Assembly (NCBI RefSeq): GCF_002250655.1
Contig: NZ_NOZR01000021.1
Location: 1-64,000, forward strand
Reading direction: 5' to 3'
Length of the DNA: 64,000 bases
From: Mycolicibacterium sphagni
GTDB lineage: Bacteria; Actinomycetota; Actinomycetes; Mycobacteriales; Mycobacteriaceae
A model generated the notes under the pieces. It saw only the letters and a list, made by a program, of their open reading frames with translations, was not told the DNA's origin and did not search any database. This document shows positions 1 to 8,898 of this stretch, in pieces (positions within the stretch are counted from its first letter, which is position 1; each line of letters begins with the position of its first letter). Made by a program: the position numbers and the translations under genes.

Positions 1-141
1 CCTCCTTGCCCGCCCCGATACCGCACGCTCGCCAGCAACGATCTCAATGTTGGCCTAGCGGTGCCGGATAACGAGCCTAGCGAACGCTTTCTGCACTGGC
101 CACCCCCGGTTTTCTCAGATTTGTCACCGCCGACAGTTCCG

Positions 142-765
142 TCAGGCTGGCGAACCGTGAAACCGATGTACCGAGACGGCGTAATCGCCGCCGTCGAACG
201 GCTTGCGATCCCACGTAGCCCACCGCGCCACGGGTATCAGGCCGGCTTCGGCGGCCGCGTGGTCGTACCGCTGTAGAGAAAGCCGGTCCGGGCGCACCGA
301 GAACCCGGCAACCAGCAGCCCACCCGGCCTCAACCGGGCCGCCAGTTGCGCGAGGACTGATCCCTCCGAACCCGGTTCCAGGAAGATCATCACGTTGCCG
401 GCCAGCACGACGACGTCGACGGGGTCGAGTCGCGCTGCGCTCAGGTCGACGAGATCAGCCTCGATCCAGCTCAGCTGCGGTGCCTTCGCCCGCGCGGCCG
501 CCAGCATCCCGGCGTCGGCGTCGACGCCGACCACTGATATCCCGCGGTTGGCCAGTTCGATAGCCACCCGGCCCGTGCCACATCCCGCGTCCAGCACCGA
601 GCCGCCGCCGGATTCCCGCAGCAGGCCTTCGACGAGATCCGCCTCGCCGTGGATGTTGTGGCCGGCGTCGGCCAGCGACTTCCACCGGGCGTCGTAGTCC
701 TCGCCGCGCGGTGCCGTCGACTTCTGCCAGCGGGTGCTCACGCCCACCATCCTGACACCGGTCAT
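142..765 (-). CDS. Class I SAM-dependent methyltransferase
   Basis: This is a 207-residue cytosolic methyltransferase of unknown substrate. The glycine-rich SAM-binding motif I (LDAGCGTGR) lies near residues 57-65, the acidic end of strand 2 (VVGVDAD) follows, and a strand-4 motif (VDVVVLAGNVMIF) lies near 115. The length suits a small-molecule methyltransferase. Its ATG overlaps the stop of the upstream yaaA-like gene (ATGA), so the two are probably translationally coupled. An internal GTG about 8 codons in is an alternative start. Family assignment is secure; the substrate cannot be read from the sequence. Confidence 0.85.
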   Translation of the reverse strand: MTGVRMVGVSTRWQKSTAPRGEDYDARWKSLADAGHNIHGEADLVEGLLRESGGGSVLDAGCGTGRVAIELANRGISVVGVDADAGMLAAARAKAPQLSWIEADLVDLSAARLDPVDVVVLAGNVMIFLEPGSEGSVLAQLAARLRPGGLLVAGFSVRPDRLSLQRYDHAAAEAGLIPVARWATWDRKPFDGGDYAVSVHRFHGSPA

Positions 766-1508
766 GCCGCAACGATGACGGTGAGCTCGTTGCCCGCTCG
801 TTCCACGTGCATACCGGCCCGCCGAGCCACGGCGGCGACGGCGGCGGCATCACCGGGATCGGATCGGGTGGTCGCCAGCGCCCGGGCCAAGCGGCCCTTG
901 TGCGCCTTGTTGAAATGCGTCACGACGGTCCGACGGCCGTCGGCGTGTTCGGCGAGGACGTCGACGCGTACCGGGTCGGCCAGCTTGCCCAGCCCCGCGT
1001 AGGACCCCGACCGCAGGTCTACCACCAGTTCGGCGGCGGCCAGCTCGGCAAGCACTGGCTCGAGTACGGGACGCCATCGGGCGGCCAGCGTCGGGCTGCC
1101 GGGGAGTTTGGACGACGCTGACAGCCGGTAGGCGGGGATCTGGTCGTCGGCCCGAAGAAGTCCGAACAGAGCCGAGCCGATGGCCAGCCGGGCGCGGGCG
1201 CGCGCGGCGGCAGCACCTCGAAGCGACTCGACATCCAGTGCGTCGTACAGAACCCCGGTGTAGCGGTCGATGGCCGGCATGGTCGGGGAGCTCAGCAGAG
1301 TGGCATTGCGTTCGATCTCGGCGTCCTGCGCCGGTGAGATACCCAACGCCCGGCGGCACGTAGTGGGATCGGACGCCAGCGCGACGAGTTCGCCGACCAA
1401 CTCCCGCCGCAGCGGGCCCAGCGCCGGGCTGCCGAGCTCGCCCAACTGCAGCGGGGGTCCGTCGCCGCCACTGCGTTTGGTCTCCGACGGCGGGAGCAGA
1501 ACAATCAC
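762..1508 (-). CDS. yaaA: YaaA-family (DUF328/UPF0246) peroxide stress protein
   Basis: This 248-residue protein resembles E. coli YaaA, which limits iron-driven damage under hydrogen peroxide. Family hallmarks are the N-terminal LLPPSETKR segment, the central FGLLRADDQIPAYRLS stretch (compare YGLLRPLD..PYRL in the family) and the C-terminal THFNKAHKGRLAR motif. It is the first gene of a two-gene minus-strand unit with the methyltransferase (4-nt overlap) and is divergent from the PAS-GGDEF gene. Activity is inferred from the family; actinobacterial members are less well characterised than the E. coli one. Confidence 0.85.
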   Translation of the reverse strand: MIVLLPPSETKRSGGDGPPLQLGELGSPALGPLRRELVGELVALASDPTTCRRALGISPAQDAEIERNATLLSSPTMPAIDRYTGVLYDALDVESLRGAAAARARARLAIGSALFGLLRADDQIPAYRLSASSKLPGSPTLAARWRPVLEPVLAELAAAELVVDLRSGSYAGLGKLADPVRVDVLAEHADGRRTVVTHFNKAHKGRLARALATTRSDPGDAAAVAAVARRAGMHVERAGNELTVIVAA

Positions 1509-1568
1509 GACGCAGATTCCAGCACGCGCTCAGCTCGGTCACCAAGCGGCATGTAAGTTGGGTGACCA

Positions 1569-2876
1569 GTGTTTGATCTGTCCAGGCACTCTAACAACCC
1601 GCCGCCGCAACCCTGGGGGGACGCATTGGCGCCCGCTGATCCATCAGACCCTGCCGAAGAACTCCGCCGCCTGCGTCTGCTCTTCGATAGCTTGCCGGCG
1701 ATGATCGGATATTGGGACCGCCAGCTACGCAACGTTTTCGCCAACCACTCCTACTTCGACTATGTCGGGCTGACACCCGACCAGATGCACGGCAAGCCCA
1801 TGGTCGAGATCACGGGTGCGACGGTGTTCGAGCAGATCCAGCCGTATGTGGACGCCGCCCTCGCGGGCGAGCCGCAGATCTTCCAGTCCGCCATGGTGGA
1901 CACCCACCGGACGCAGCGGCACTTCCAGACGTCCTATATTCCCGATGTCATCGATGGCGAGGTCCGTGGCTTCATCGTCCAGGCCATTGACGTGACGGCG
2001 CGGGTCGAGGCCGAGGAGGCCCGTGACGAGGCCCTGCGGCTCTTTCAGCTCAGGATGGCCAATGCACCCTTCGGCGAGGCGGTCCTGACAACCACCGGTC
2101 ACGCCCTGATGGTGAATCCCGCGCTGTGCCAGCTCGTCGGCTGCACCTCCGAAGATCTGGCCGGCTCGACCTACCGCGACTTCGTCCACCCCGACGAGTT
2201 GGCGGCCGCGATGGAGCAACACCGCCGGCTGGTCGCCGGTGAGGTCGCCCAGATCTCCGCGGAACACCGCTACCTTCGCCCCGACGGTACGACGATCTGG
2301 GTGCAGCGCAATGCCGTTCTGGCGCCAGGGCACGAGTACGGCGTCGAGGACGTGATCATCGCCCAGTTCCAGGACGTGACAGCCCGCCGGGTCGCAGAAG
2401 GCGAACTGGCCCTACTAGTGGGGACCGACCGGCTCACCGGCCTCTACAACCGGCACGCTCTGGTAGGCCGGATCGAGGAACACCAGTGCGGTCCTGTCGG
2501 CCTGATCTTCATCGACCTCGACGGCTTCAAACAGGTCAACGACATGCATGGGCACGCGGCCGGCGACATGGTACTGGTCGAGGTTGCGCGACGGTTGAAA
2601 GATGCTGTTTCCGAACCGAATTCGGTGTACCGGCTCGGCGGTGACGAGTTCGTCGTCCTAGTCCCCGGCGCGTCGCGGGACGCGGTGGTCGCCGACCTGG
2701 CCACGACCGTCTGCGCGGCGATGACCGGACGGTATCCCGGCGCCGCCGACGATTTCCATCTCACGGCTTCGGTCGGATGGACGCATGGACCGGCCGACGA
2801 CGCCGAGGAACTGATCGGCAAGGCCGACGTCGACATGTATCGGCACAAGGCCCGGCTTCGCGAGTCTGCGTGGTGA
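1569..2876 (+). CDS. PAS-PAS-GGDEF diguanylate cyclase
   Basis: A 435-residue soluble sensor predicted to make c-di-GMP. Two PAS domains (about residues 30-140 and 155-280) precede a GGDEF domain (about 285-432). The active-site loop is intact (RLGGDEFVVLV), as is the upstream metal and substrate segment DLDGFKQVND. An RxxD inhibitory site is not present at the usual place five residues before GGDEF, so product feedback may be absent. There is no EAL domain and no membrane segment. The start is a GTG; the nitroreductase gene follows with a GTGA overlap. Confidence 0.88.
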   Translation: MFDLSRHSNNPPPQPWGDALAPADPSDPAEELRRLRLLFDSLPAMIGYWDRQLRNVFANHSYFDYVGLTPDQMHGKPMVEITGATVFEQIQPYVDAALAGEPQIFQSAMVDTHRTQRHFQTSYIPDVIDGEVRGFIVQAIDVTARVEAEEARDEALRLFQLRMANAPFGEAVLTTTGHALMVNPALCQLVGCTSEDLAGSTYRDFVHPDELAAAMEQHRRLVAGEVAQISAEHRYLRPDGTTIWVQRNAVLAPGHEYGVEDVIIAQFQDVTARRVAEGELALLVGTDRLTGLYNRHALVGRIEEHQCGPVGLIFIDLDGFKQVNDMHGHAAGDMVLVEVARRLKDAVSEPNSVYRLGGDEFVVLVPGASRDAVVADLATTVCAAMTGRYPGAADDFHLTASVGWTHGPADDAEELIGKADVDMYRHKARLRESAW

Positions 2877-3544
2877 GAGCCACCAGCAGCGATATCTGGG
2901 ACGTGATGTCGACCGCAAGAACCATCAGGCGGTTCACCTCCGAACCGGTCGACAACGCGACCCTGGGTCGCTGTCTGCAGGCCGCGACGTGGGCCCCCTC
3001 GGGCGCGAACGCGCAGGGCTGGCGATTCGTCGTGCTGCGCTCGCCCGAGCAACGGGCGATCGTGGCCGAAGCGGCCGCGCGGGCGCTGGAAGTCATCGAG
3101 CCGGTGTACGGCATGAGCCGCCCCGCACCCGACGACACCAGCAGGCAGGCGCGCAACAACCGCGCCACCTATGAATTACACGACCGCGCAGGCGAATTCA
3201 CCTCAGTGCTGTTCGCGCAGCAACACTATCCGACCGCCTCCGAGCTGCTTCTCGGCGGCTCGATCTTCCCGGCGATGGAGAATTTCCTGCTGGCCGCCCG
3301 CGCGCAGGGCCTCGGCGCGTGCCCAACCGGATGGGCTTCCTATGGCGGAGCCGACCTCCTGCGCCACGCCGTCGGCGTGCCCGACGGGTGGCTGATCGCC
3401 GGTCACGTCGTGGTCGGCTGGCCGAGGGGGAGACACGGACCGCTGCGGCGACGCCCACTGTCGGCGGCTGTCAACCTCGACCGCTGGGACGCGCCCGCCG
3501 ACGGCCTGCTCAACGCGCTCACCGACGACACGGCTCAGCCGTAG
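2873..3544 (+). CDS. Nitroreductase family protein
   Basis: A 223-residue FMN-dependent nitroreductase. The N-terminal RTIRRFTSEPV motif and the following AATWAPSGANAQGWRFVV block form the FMN site typical of the family; the C-terminal part has the LGACPTGW and VVVGWP segments. I chose the GTG at 2873 because it overlaps the TGA of the diguanylate cyclase (GTGA) and gives a normal N-terminus (VRATSSDIWDVMSTARTIRRF); an ATG at 2906 is the alternative. Its stop overlaps the convergent phosphodiesterase gene by 10 nt. Substrate unknown. Confidence 0.88.
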   Translation: MRATSSDIWDVMSTARTIRRFTSEPVDNATLGRCLQAATWAPSGANAQGWRFVVLRSPEQRAIVAEAAARALEVIEPVYGMSRPAPDDTSRQARNNRATYELHDRAGEFTSVLFAQQHYPTASELLLGGSIFPAMENFLLAARAQGLGACPTGWASYGGADLLRHAVGVPDGWLIAGHVVVGWPRGRHGPLRRRPLSAAVNLDRWDAPADGLLNALTDDTAQP

Positions 3545-4725
3545 GCCAGCAGCAGCGGCACCCGCTGCTCGGCGCTGGTCAGCGACCCATGCTGACCGAG
3601 CAACGCGGACTCCATCGGTTCGACCGTCCGTCGCACCAGCGCCGCCCGGCCTTTCGCGGCGGCCACCACGTCACCGATCCGCGACCGAACCCGGTCGTCG
3701 ACGGCGCCACCGAACCAGCCGGCGGCGATCGCCTCGTCGCGGGAGACCACCCAAGCCTGATCGGCCAAGTTCTCGCGCCACGCCGCCAACACATCGTCGG
3801 CCGCACCCTCGCGCACGTAGACGTGCCGGGCGCGGACCTCGCCGCCGATGTCGACCACGCCCTCGAGCAGTGCTGCGGCAGCATCGAGGTCGACGGTGCC
3901 GACGGGGTCCACCGCCACCATGCCGTGATCGGCGACCACCGCGAGCAGACCACCCGGCGGCAGGCCCTCGACGATGGATTCCACCAGCCGGTCCACCTGT
4001 CGCAGTTCCATCCGCCAGGCCAACGAGCCCGGGCCGTACACGTGGCCGAGCAGGTCGAGATCACCGTGATAGCCGTAGCAGAATCCGCGGCCGGCCACCG
4101 CGACACGGACCTCTGAGGCGAGGTCGCCGAGGCCGTGCACGCCGATATAGCGCCCGCCGCGCAGCACCGCGCGGGTCAAGCCCGAGCCGATGAACTCGGC
4201 GCCGGACACCACGTTGACCGCGACGCCGGCCGATTCCGCCCGCTCGAAATTGGTTGCCAGCGGCTGAACTCGCTCGGGTACCGACACCTCTCGCAGGTCT
4301 TCACCCCATGGGTGCGGCCGCCAGCGCAACGCATTGATCAGGCCGACATCGGGCAGGCGAAACGTGTAGCCGACCATGCCGTGACCGCCCGAAGGCCGGC
4401 CGGTGCCCACCGCGGCCAGCCCGGCCGCGGTGGTGGACGGAAAACCCACGTGCAGTGTGCGTCCGGGCAGCCCCGCCAGTACTGGAGCATCCTCGGCATG
4501 AGCGTCGAGGAGCTCTGCGCCAAGACCGTCGATCAACAGAACACACGCCCCGGCTACCGGTTCGGCAAGATCCGCCAAATGACGATGCGGCGCAGCGAAG
4601 CGGGCCGCTGAGGAGTCGGCTAAATCAATGCGCGGCTCGAATCCGCCGACCCCCATCGCCGCCAGGACCGACGGCACCACGTCGGCCAGGTGCGGGGTGT
4701 CGACATCGGGGCGCGGCAGGTTCAC
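3535..4725 (-). CDS. Nucleotide pyrophosphatase/phosphodiesterase (alkaline phosphatase superfamily)
   Basis: A 396-residue phosphodiesterase-type enzyme. Superfamily metal and nucleophile residues are visible: an Asp in LLIDGLG (about residue 65), the likely Thr nucleophile in GFPSTTAAGL (about residue 95), GHVYGPGS (about 215) and VADHGMV (about 250). No signal peptide is evident, so it is probably cytoplasmic. It is monocistronic on the minus strand and overlaps the convergent nitroreductase tail. Homologues are common in mycobacteria, but the physiological substrate is not known to me. Confidence 0.85.
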   Translation of the reverse strand: MNLPRPDVDTPHLADVVPSVLAAMGVGGFEPRIDLADSSAARFAAPHRHLADLAEPVAGACVLLIDGLGAELLDAHAEDAPVLAGLPGRTLHVGFPSTTAAGLAAVGTGRPSGGHGMVGYTFRLPDVGLINALRWRPHPWGEDLREVSVPERVQPLATNFERAESAGVAVNVVSGAEFIGSGLTRAVLRGGRYIGVHGLGDLASEVRVAVAGRGFCYGYHGDLDLLGHVYGPGSLAWRMELRQVDRLVESIVEGLPPGGLLAVVADHGMVAVDPVGTVDLDAAAALLEGVVDIGGEVRARHVYVREGAADDVLAAWRENLADQAWVVSRDEAIAAGWFGGAVDDRVRSRIGDVVAAAKGRAALVRRTVEPMESALLGQHGSLTSAEQRVPLLLAYG

Positions 4726-4780
4726 GTGTCGAGCCTGCCACGAGTTTCAGTGTCGCCGGCCCAGCGGCTCCGGCCCCGCG

Positions 4781-5551
4781 TCAGGGTTTGCCGAATCCGG
4801 CTTGCGTCAGGATCTGCTGACCAGCCGGGCCGGTCACCGTATCAACGAATTTCTGCGCCAGAGAGGAATTCCCGGACCCCTTGAGAGTGGCGATCGGATA
4901 CGTATTGACCGCGCCGGCCGCCTCGGGGAAGGACACCGCGGCGACCTTGTCACCGGCGCCCGCAGCGTCGGTCACATAGACCACGCCTGCGTCGGCCTGA
5001 CCGCTGGTCACCTTGTTCAAGACGTCGGTGACCGAGGACTCCTCGCTGACCGGGGTGAGCTTGATCCCGGTCTTGGTTTCGACGGTCTGGGTGGCCGATC
5101 CGCACGGCACCTGCGGGGCGCACACCACCACATTCAGGCCCGGTTTGGTCAGATCCTGAAAGGCGTTGATGCTCTTGGGGTTTCCGGGCGCGACGGCGAT
5201 GGTCAGCGTGTTGGACGCGAAGTTGACGGGGGAGCCCGCCAGCAGGCCCGCCTGGGCTGCCTTGTCCATGTTCTTGGTGTCGGCGGACGCGAAGACGTCG
5301 GCGTGGGCGCCCTGGGTCAGCTGAGTCACCAGGTCAGAGGAACCCGCGAACGAAAACTCCACGGAGGCACCGGGATTGTCCTTGCTGAATTGATCGCCGA
5401 TCTTGGTGAAGGTCTGCTTCAGCGACGCAGCGGCGAACACCATGATCTTCTGCTGCCCCGCCGGTGCAGGGGACTGCGACGACGAGCTACATCCTGCGCT
5501 GGCTGCGATGAGCAGACCCGCGGCCAGTACCGGCACCAACCGTTTGATCAT
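4781..5551 (-). CDS. modA: Molybdate ABC transporter substrate-binding lipoprotein
   Basis: A 256-residue exported lipoprotein with the signal sequence and lipobox ASAGC near residue 20. Mature motifs match ModA: VFAAASLKQTF, FSFAGSSDLVTQL, ADVFASAD and QADAGVVYVTDA, which hold the tetrahedral oxyanion (molybdate/tungstate). Its ATG overlaps the stop of the upstream MerR/TOBE gene (ATGA). No modB permease or modC ATPase follows; the next gene is an unrelated phosphodiesterase. It may work with a transporter encoded elsewhere. Confidence 0.93.
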   Translation of the reverse strand: MIKRLVPVLAAGLLIAASAGCSSSSQSPAPAGQQKIMVFAAASLKQTFTKIGDQFSKDNPGASVEFSFAGSSDLVTQLTQGAHADVFASADTKNMDKAAQAGLLAGSPVNFASNTLTIAVAPGNPKSINAFQDLTKPGLNVVVCAPQVPCGSATQTVETKTGIKLTPVSEESSVTDVLNKVTSGQADAGVVYVTDAAGAGDKVAAVSFPEAAGAVNTYPIATLKGSGNSSLAQKFVDTVTGPAGQQILTQAGFGKP

Positions 5552-5952
5552 GATTCTCCTGACGTCTCGACGATGACCGTGGTGGCCTTGACGACGGCCA
5601 CCGCAACGCTCCCCGGTTCGAGATGCAATTCACGCACCGCCTCGGTGCTCATGAGCGAGACGATGGTGAAGGGACCGCACCGCATTTCCACCTGCGACAT
5701 CACGGTGTCGGTGACCACCCTGGTGACCAGCCCGGCGAACCGGTTGCGGGCTGAGCTGGCAATGGACAACGGATCTTTCGGGGCCGCGGCGGTGTGCTCA
5801 CCGGAGTAGGCGGCGAGCGCGGCACCGTCGACGGTCTTGCGGCCGGACAGATCGCTGCCCGTGGGCAGTTCGCCGTCGTCGATCCATCGGCGGATCGTGT
5901 CGTCGCTGACGCCAAGCAACTCGGCGGCTTCCCGGATCCGCAGCATCGCCAC
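5548..5952 (-). CDS. MerR-type HTH plus TOBE/Mop molybdate-binding protein
   Basis: A 134-residue protein with an N-terminal excisionase/MerR-like helix-turn-helix (IREAAELLGVSDDTIRRWIDDGELP, seen at residues 6-30 in two parts) and a C-terminal Mop/TOBE domain (about residues 68-130, NRFAGLVTRVV and PGSVAVAVVKATTVIVE) of the type that binds molybdate. It is coupled to modA by an ATGA overlap and is therefore likely its molybdate-responsive regulator or a storage protein. Start GTG 5952, or the ATG two codons later. It is a compact alternative to ModE. Confidence 0.85.
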   Translation of the reverse strand: MAMLRIREAAELLGVSDDTIRRWIDDGELPTGSDLSGRKTVDGAALAAYSGEHTAAAPKDPLSIASSARNRFAGLVTRVVTDTVMSQVEMRCGPFTIVSLMSTEAVRELHLEPGSVAVAVVKATTVIVETSGES

Positions 5953-6040
5953 GGCCGAATGGTAGCCGATGACGTCCGCATCTGCGGCCGAGTCCCCGCT
6001 TTGAATCCGCAGATGCGGTTTCGGGTGGTCCGGCTAATGT

Positions 6041-6835
6041 GTGGCCGTGCGACATCTGCGCGGCTGCGCGCCGCTGGCGGCGGCATTGGCCATCGGACTG
6101 TTCGGATCCGCGACCGCCGAGGCCGACCCGAACGCCTTGTGGACGATCGTCCATGACCAGTGCGTCGTCGACGAGCAGCAGCACCACGACCCGGCACCGT
6201 GCTCGCGCGTCGATCTCAGCCGCGGCGAAGACGCCGGCTTCGTGGTGTTAAAAGACATCGTGGGAGAGCGACAGTACCTGCTTCTCCCCACGGCCCGTCT
6301 CACCGGAATAGAAAGCCCCGAACTGCTGGAGCCGGGCGCGACGAACTACTTCGGCGAGGCCTGGCGGGCCCGGGCCTTCGTGGAGCAGCGAGCCGGGGGG
6401 ACGATCGCGCGGGAGTGGATGAGCCTGGCGATCAATTCCGCGGTGTCCCGCAGCCAGAACCAGCTGCACATCCACATCGACTGTGTGCGTGCCGATGTGC
6501 ACGACGCACTGCGTGAGGCGGCCGCCGCCATCGGCCCGGCGTGGCAACCTCTTCCGGTCCCGCTGGTCGGCCACACCTACTGGGCGATGGCCGTCGACGG
6601 CACCGATCTGGACGCCAACCCGTTCACCCTGCTGGCCGACGGCCTGCCTGGAGCGCGCGCCGACATGGGGTTGTACACGCTGGTGGTGGTCGGCACGACC
6701 GGTCCCGCCGGCCGGCCCGGTTTCGTGATCCTGGCCGACCGCGCCGACGTCGACAACGGCGCCGGCGGCGAGGAGCTGCAGGACCACGAAGCCTGCCCGC
6801 CGCCGGTACCGCCGACGCCGGGCACTGCCAAGTAG
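6041..6835 (+). CDS. cdh: CDP-diacylglycerol pyrophosphatase
   Basis: A 264-residue exported enzyme predicted to hydrolyse CDP-diacylglycerol to phosphatidate and CMP. It starts with a cleavable signal peptide (LAAALAIGLFGSATAEA) and carries a HIT-like catalytic motif, NQLHIHIDC, near residue 145. The opening DPNALWTIVHDQCV is typical of Cdh proteins (compare M. tuberculosis Rv2289). The start is a GTG; the second GTG two codons later is equally possible. It stands alone, divergent from the mod genes, and has a proline-rich C-terminal end. Confidence 0.9.
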   Translation: MAVRHLRGCAPLAAALAIGLFGSATAEADPNALWTIVHDQCVVDEQQHHDPAPCSRVDLSRGEDAGFVVLKDIVGERQYLLLPTARLTGIESPELLEPGATNYFGEAWRARAFVEQRAGGTIAREWMSLAINSAVSRSQNQLHIHIDCVRADVHDALREAAAAIGPAWQPLPVPLVGHTYWAMAVDGTDLDANPFTLLADGLPGARADMGLYTLVVVGTTGPAGRPGFVILADRADVDNGAGGEELQDHEACPPPVPPTPGTAK

Positions 6836-6933
6836 GCAGCACATCTGAAAATCATCGCGAGCGCATTGCTGGTCAGCCGGCCGCACGATCGCCAACATCT
6901 GCGACGTAGGCACAACGCTAGCGAGAGGTAACC

Positions 6934-7086
6934 GTGGCCGAATCCACTCAGCCCGGCGGAGGCTTTGACGACCGACAAGCCAGCCGGAATCGTTTCAACA
7001 TCGGCGTCGACTGGTGGGCAACCATCGTGGCCGGCGTCTTCGTGGTCCTTGCCGTAGCCAACATCCTTCCCAAGATTCCGTGGTGA
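6934..7086 (+). CDS. Small (50-residue) single-pass membrane protein upstream of YeiH
   Basis: A short open frame of 50 codons starting with GTG at 6934, after a purine-rich GCGAGAGGTAAC sequence that can act as a ribosome site. It encodes a hydrophilic N-terminal half (AESTQPGGGFDDRQASRNRF), one transmembrane segment (about residues 27-43, WWATIVAGVFVVLAVAN) and a short tail ending KIPW. Its TGA at 7084-7086 lies 4 nt before the YeiH start codon, so co-translation with that transporter is likely. I do not recognise the family; its role as a transporter subunit is inference. Confidence 0.7.
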   Translation: MAESTQPGGGFDDRQASRNRFNIGVDWWATIVAGVFVVLAVANILPKIPW

Positions 7087-7090
7087 CCAG

Positions 7091-8209
7091 ATGACGACGA
7101 CTGACCTCGCCCGGACCACCGAGGAAGAGCCGATCTTCACCAGCCGCAACCTGCTGGAATACGTCCCCGGTGTGCTGCTGCTGATCGCGATCGGCCTGCT
7201 GGGGAAGTACTCCGAGATCTGGTGGCTGGCGATCGCCAAGAAGGAACACTGGACGGTTCCCGATATTGAGTTCGTGTTGTGGGCCATCCTGATCGGTCTG
7301 CTGATCACCAACACCATCGGTGTGCACCGGATCTTCAAGCCGGGCGTGCAGACTTATGAGTTCTGGTTGAAGATCGGCATCGTCGCTCTCGGCGCCCGGT
7401 TCTTGCTGGGCGACATGATCAAGCTCGGCGGCATCTCGCTGGTCCAGATTCTCGTCGATATGGTCGTTGCCGGCGCCATCATCCTGTTCGCCGCGAAGCT
7501 GTTCGGACTGTCCGGCAAGCTGGGTTCACTACTGGCCATCGGCACCTCGATCTGCGGCGTCTCCGCGATCGTCGCGTCCAAGGGTGCCATCCGGGCCCGC
7601 AACTCCGACGTCGGCTACGCGATCGCGGCGATCCTGGCGTTGGGTGCAGTCGCCCTGTTCACGCTGCCTATCCTGGGTCACGCACTGGGGCTCACCGATC
7701 ACGAGTTCGGCCTGTGGGCGGGCTTGGCCGTCGACAACACCGCCGAAACAACAGCGACCGGTTACCTGTACTCCGAACAGGCCGGCAAGCTTGCCGTGCT
7801 GGTGAAGTCGGTCCGCAACGCACTGATCGGATTCGTCGTGCTTGGCTTCGCGCTGTACTGGGCCTCGCGGGGCGAGGCTGATCAGATCGCGCCCGGGTTC
7901 GGGGCCAAGGCCAGGTTCGTCTGGGACAAGTTCCCCAAGTTCGTGCTGGGTTTCCTGGCGGTGTCGGCGATCGCCACGGCCGGCTGGCTGTCCAAGGGGC
8001 AGGTCGCCAACTTGGGCAACGTGTCGAAGTGGGCATTCCTGCTGACGTTCGCCGGGGTCGGGCTCAACACCAACTTCCGCGAGCTCGGCAAGGCCGGCTG
8101 GCGACCGCTGGTCGTGGCCGTCATCGGCCTGGTCGTGGTGGCGGCGGTGTCGCTGGGCCTGGTGCTGTTCACCTCACGGGTGCTGCACTGGGGAGTCGGC
8201 GCCACCTAG
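7091..8209 (+). CDS. YeiH/UPF0324 family membrane protein (putative sulfate exporter)
   Basis: A 372-residue polytopic inner-membrane protein with about ten hydrophobic helices. The family core is present: LWAILIGLLITN, the LLAIGTSICGVSAIVA block (about residue 150-165) and WAGLAVDNTAETTATG (about residue 212-227). Members are annotated as putative sulfate exporters; the substrate here is not proven. It follows the 50-residue membrane protein by 4 nt and appears to be the second gene of a two-gene unit. No associated LysR regulator is adjacent. Confidence 0.88.
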   Translation: MTTTDLARTTEEEPIFTSRNLLEYVPGVLLLIAIGLLGKYSEIWWLAIAKKEHWTVPDIEFVLWAILIGLLITNTIGVHRIFKPGVQTYEFWLKIGIVALGARFLLGDMIKLGGISLVQILVDMVVAGAIILFAAKLFGLSGKLGSLLAIGTSICGVSAIVASKGAIRARNSDVGYAIAAILALGAVALFTLPILGHALGLTDHEFGLWAGLAVDNTAETTATGYLYSEQAGKLAVLVKSVRNALIGFVVLGFALYWASRGEADQIAPGFGAKARFVWDKFPKFVLGFLAVSAIATAGWLSKGQVANLGNVSKWAFLLTFAGVGLNTNFRELGKAGWRPLVVAVIGLVVVAAVSLGLVLFTSRVLHWGVGAT

Positions 8210-8263
8210 CGGGCCGCCGATGCTGCCGAGGAACGAGGCGGAGGAGGAGCGAGACAATCGAGC

Positions 8264-8848
8264 TCAGTACGGGGGCAGCTGACCGTTGCCGGATTGCCCG
8301 GACAACCCGTTGAGCTGGTCAAGGTAGTGCCGCAGTTGAAGCTGTGACATCAACGGGCCGGCCGCGGCAGGCACCGGGGCATCGGTCAGCGTCCACGGCT
8401 GGCAGCCGTCGGTCTTGAAGGTGGCGTCGCCGGGATCGATCTGGATGATCTGCGGTTTCTTGGTCAGCCCGTTGTCCAGGCTGGTCTGACCGTCGGGTCC
8501 GCCGGTCCGCTTCCAGTAGCAGGCATTGCCTTCGGTGGGTCCGGCTGTCGAGTAGTTGCCCGGCACGATGTCGACGCCGACCTTGTAGGTGCCGTCCTGG
8601 TCCATCGAGGTCTTGGGCCCGCCGGCCGGCGCCGCACCCGCGGGAGTCGAGGGCGCGGGGGATGTCGGCGACGATGTCGGCCCGGGGGCGGGTCCCGTCG
8701 GTGCGTCGGGTGCCGATGTCGATGCGGGTGTGGGCCCAGGGGTAGTGGACGGGGTAGTGGACGGGTCGCCGATGGCGATACCCGAGCTTGCCGCGCAGCC
8801 CGCCACGGCCAGCGCGGCGGCGGCGATCACATTCGTTAACTGGCCCAC
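8264..8848 (-). CDS. Pro/Thr/Ser-rich lipoprotein
   Basis: A 194-residue predicted lipoprotein. The signal sequence ends in the lipobox VAGC (about residue 18). A linker rich in Pro, Thr and Ser (about 25-78) leads to a folded C-terminal domain starting DGTYKVGVDIVPGNY, a pattern seen in many mycobacterial cell-envelope lipoproteins. Two cysteines (ACYWKR and DGCQPW) may form a disulfide. It is monocistronic, with a Thr/Ser/Pro linker coded by short imperfect repeats. Function unknown. Confidence 0.8.
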   Translation of the reverse strand: MGQLTNVIAAAALAVAGCAASSGIAIGDPSTTPSTTPGPTPASTSAPDAPTGPAPGPTSSPTSPAPSTPAGAAPAGGPKTSMDQDGTYKVGVDIVPGNYSTAGPTEGNACYWKRTGGPDGQTSLDNGLTKKPQIIQIDPGDATFKTDGCQPWTLTDAPVPAAAGPLMSQLQLRHYLDQLNGLSGQSGNGQLPPY

Positions 8849-8898
8849 GTCAGCAAGGGTAACCCGGCACCGAAGCGGCGCCCAAATAGTTAAGTCGA

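Noticed and set aside
61..276. 71-residue plus-strand frame at the window start
   Set aside because: It overlaps the methyltransferase antisense, is Pro/Arg-rich in shadow style and has no ribosome site.
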